Shown: positions 63,401-64,000 of the stretch, piece after piece
Numbering within the stretch: the stretch's first letter is position 1
How the letters are laid out: the number at the start of each line of letters is the position of its first letter
Origin: Megachile rotundata
Taxonomy: Eukaryota > Arthropoda > Insecta > Hymenoptera > Megachilidae
DNA length: 64,000 nt
Direction: 5' to 3'
NCBI RefSeq assembly: GCF_050947335.1
Contig: NC_134985.1
Coordinates: 22,931,190 to 22,995,189 of the forward strand
The notes under the pieces: generated by a model
Seen by the model: only the letters and a program-made list of their open reading frames with translations
What the model was told of the DNA's origin: nothing
Database searches by the model: none
Made by a program: the position numbers and the translations under genes

Positions 63401-63507
63401 TTGACAGTCTGTTACAAGGCAATTTGCTCAAAAGCATCGGCGATCAGCAACCAGCTACAACTACGACACCTCTGTTTGCTGCTTTTTCTAATATCGGACG
63501 ATTTTAA
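60414..63507 (+). CDS. NCOA5: Nuclear receptor coactivator 5 homolog with N-terminal RRM
   Basis: Nuclear coregulator/RNA-associated protein. Six exons: 60414-60648, 60736-61531, 61617-61700, 61772-61971, 62042-62467, 63308-63507; 646 residues. Residues about 13-79 form an RRM with RNP2 IFVGHL and RNP1 RGFGFVQF. Exon 2 encodes about 265 residues of Asn/Gly/Gln-rich low complexity with recurrent NDQFN-like units, then an RG-rich basic part. The second half is the NCOA5 signature: EIIVVNKAL, EYAESIEMRLKKIGLTVDLLF, NILHGLPQEHRNM (anticodon-binding-like fold), then AIQVLLNMLADN, and near the end LLNDPTVQKALDSLLQG. The last acceptor is a CAGCAG pair, giving two products differing by one alanine. 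The start ATG at 60414 follows AAAA. Head-to-head with epsin. A poly(A) signal AATAAA lies at 63586. Confidence 0.93.
63018..63040. repeat. 23-base perfect inverted repeat in the last NCOA5 intron
   Basis: Arms TTGTCTAAGAA and TTCTTAGACAA flank a single T. It is located about 270 bases before the final exon. Confidence 0.85.
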
Positions 63508-63585
63508 TTCGTTTATCATTATTTATTATATAATGAAAAATGGAGATATGGTACTCCTTTATTTTTCTCGCATTCATACTCGTCT

Positions 63586-63591
63586 AATAAA
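63586..63591 (+). terminator. Poly(A) signal of NCOA5
   Basis: AATAAA 79 bases after the stop codon at 63505-63507. Confidence 0.7.
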
Positions 63592-63599
63592 ATATGAGC

Positions 63600-64000
63600 T
63601 GAATATTTTGCAATGATATTTAGTAAAAATCCGATAAATGCTAACAAAATTCAATAGTACATGATTTTGATATTTGTGTCTAATGAAATGTTAGCATGTT
63701 TTTCCATGCATGGTGAAGTCTTGCTGTATGATTCTCGAGCGGAGCTATAGGAGCAAAAAAAATTGTGGAATGAGTCATATAAATGAAACTCCTTCCATAC
63801 ACTGTTTTATTATTATAGTCGTAGAACTAACGATGTAGCTTAAAATTAAAAAATTTCTAAATTGGACAATTTTTCAACTTGTCAATTTGTAAATTTGTAA
63901 ATTCACCACATTGGGAATGTTTAAATTCCTAAATTTGTAAGAGTATGAGGGCGAACTTGCTCAGTAGATTGTATAAACGGATAGAAATCATATAGTAAGA
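63600..64000. other. Downstream of NCOA5; no gene
   Basis: AT-rich sequence with short imperfect repeats of AAATTTGTAAATT type around 63850-63940. Nothing coding recognised. Confidence 0.55.

Noticed and set aside
1..64000. Transposon or viral genes
   Set aside because: No transposase, reverse transcriptase, integrase or viral structural motif was recognised in any translated frame.

Overview
The window is nuclear DNA of an insect, most likely a hymenopteran and plausibly a bee. The genes are spliced, with GT-AG introns whose phases join cleanly. Their closest recognisable relatives are insect/animal proteins: epsin/liquid facets, PMP34, CTF18, THUMPD1, protein C10 and NCOA5. Base composition is strongly two-part. 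Roughly the first 29 kb is CpG-rich and gene-poor. The rest is AT-rich and gene-dense, a heterogeneity familiar from Hymenoptera. No virus, transposon open reading frame, CRISPR array or bacterial operon was recognised.

Layout. 1-23 kb: one long plus-strand gene for a RASD (Dexras1/Rhes)-type small GTPase, with coding exons between 11.2 and 22.6 kb and a probable leader exon near 0.8-1.25 kb. 23-29.6 kb: no supported gene. 29.6-31.5 kb (+): a PMP34/SLC25A17 peroxisomal carrier in seven exons. 31.9-34.6 kb (+): an unrecognised multi-exon gene for a basic, Thr-rich protein. 35.0-37.2 kb (-): a wax-ester-synthase/DGAT-type acyltransferase that converges on the unknown gene. 38.0-39.2 kb (-): a coiled-coil protein. 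40.0-40.7 kb (-): a small RGS-like protein. 42.7-46.2 kb (+): CTF18. 47.2-48.4 kb (+): THUMPD1. 48.74 kb (+): tRNA-Gln(CTG). 49.4-50.0 kb (+): protein C10. 52.7-56.0 kb (-): epsin, with leader sequence reaching about 59.6 kb. 60.4-63.5 kb (+): NCOA5, head-to-head with epsin.

The genes are unrelated housekeeping or signalling functions and do not form one pathway. Exon coordinates were derived by hand by joining frames across GT-AG junctions, and phases were checked arithmetically for every gene given exon coordinates. Start codons are firm for CTF18, PMP34, C10, NCOA5, epsin, THUMPD1 and the acyltransferase. They are unresolved for the RASD gene and the unknown gene at 31.9 kb.

The most interesting unexplained signals are: a fully paired 24-bp hairpin (two G-U wobbles) just upstream of CTF18, resembling a microRNA precursor or small inverted-repeat element; a possible short membrane-protein reading frame on the minus strand in the epsin/NCOA5 intergenic space; an in-frame alternative 5' exon for epsin; and the RRM plus Asn-rich architecture of the insect NCOA5.
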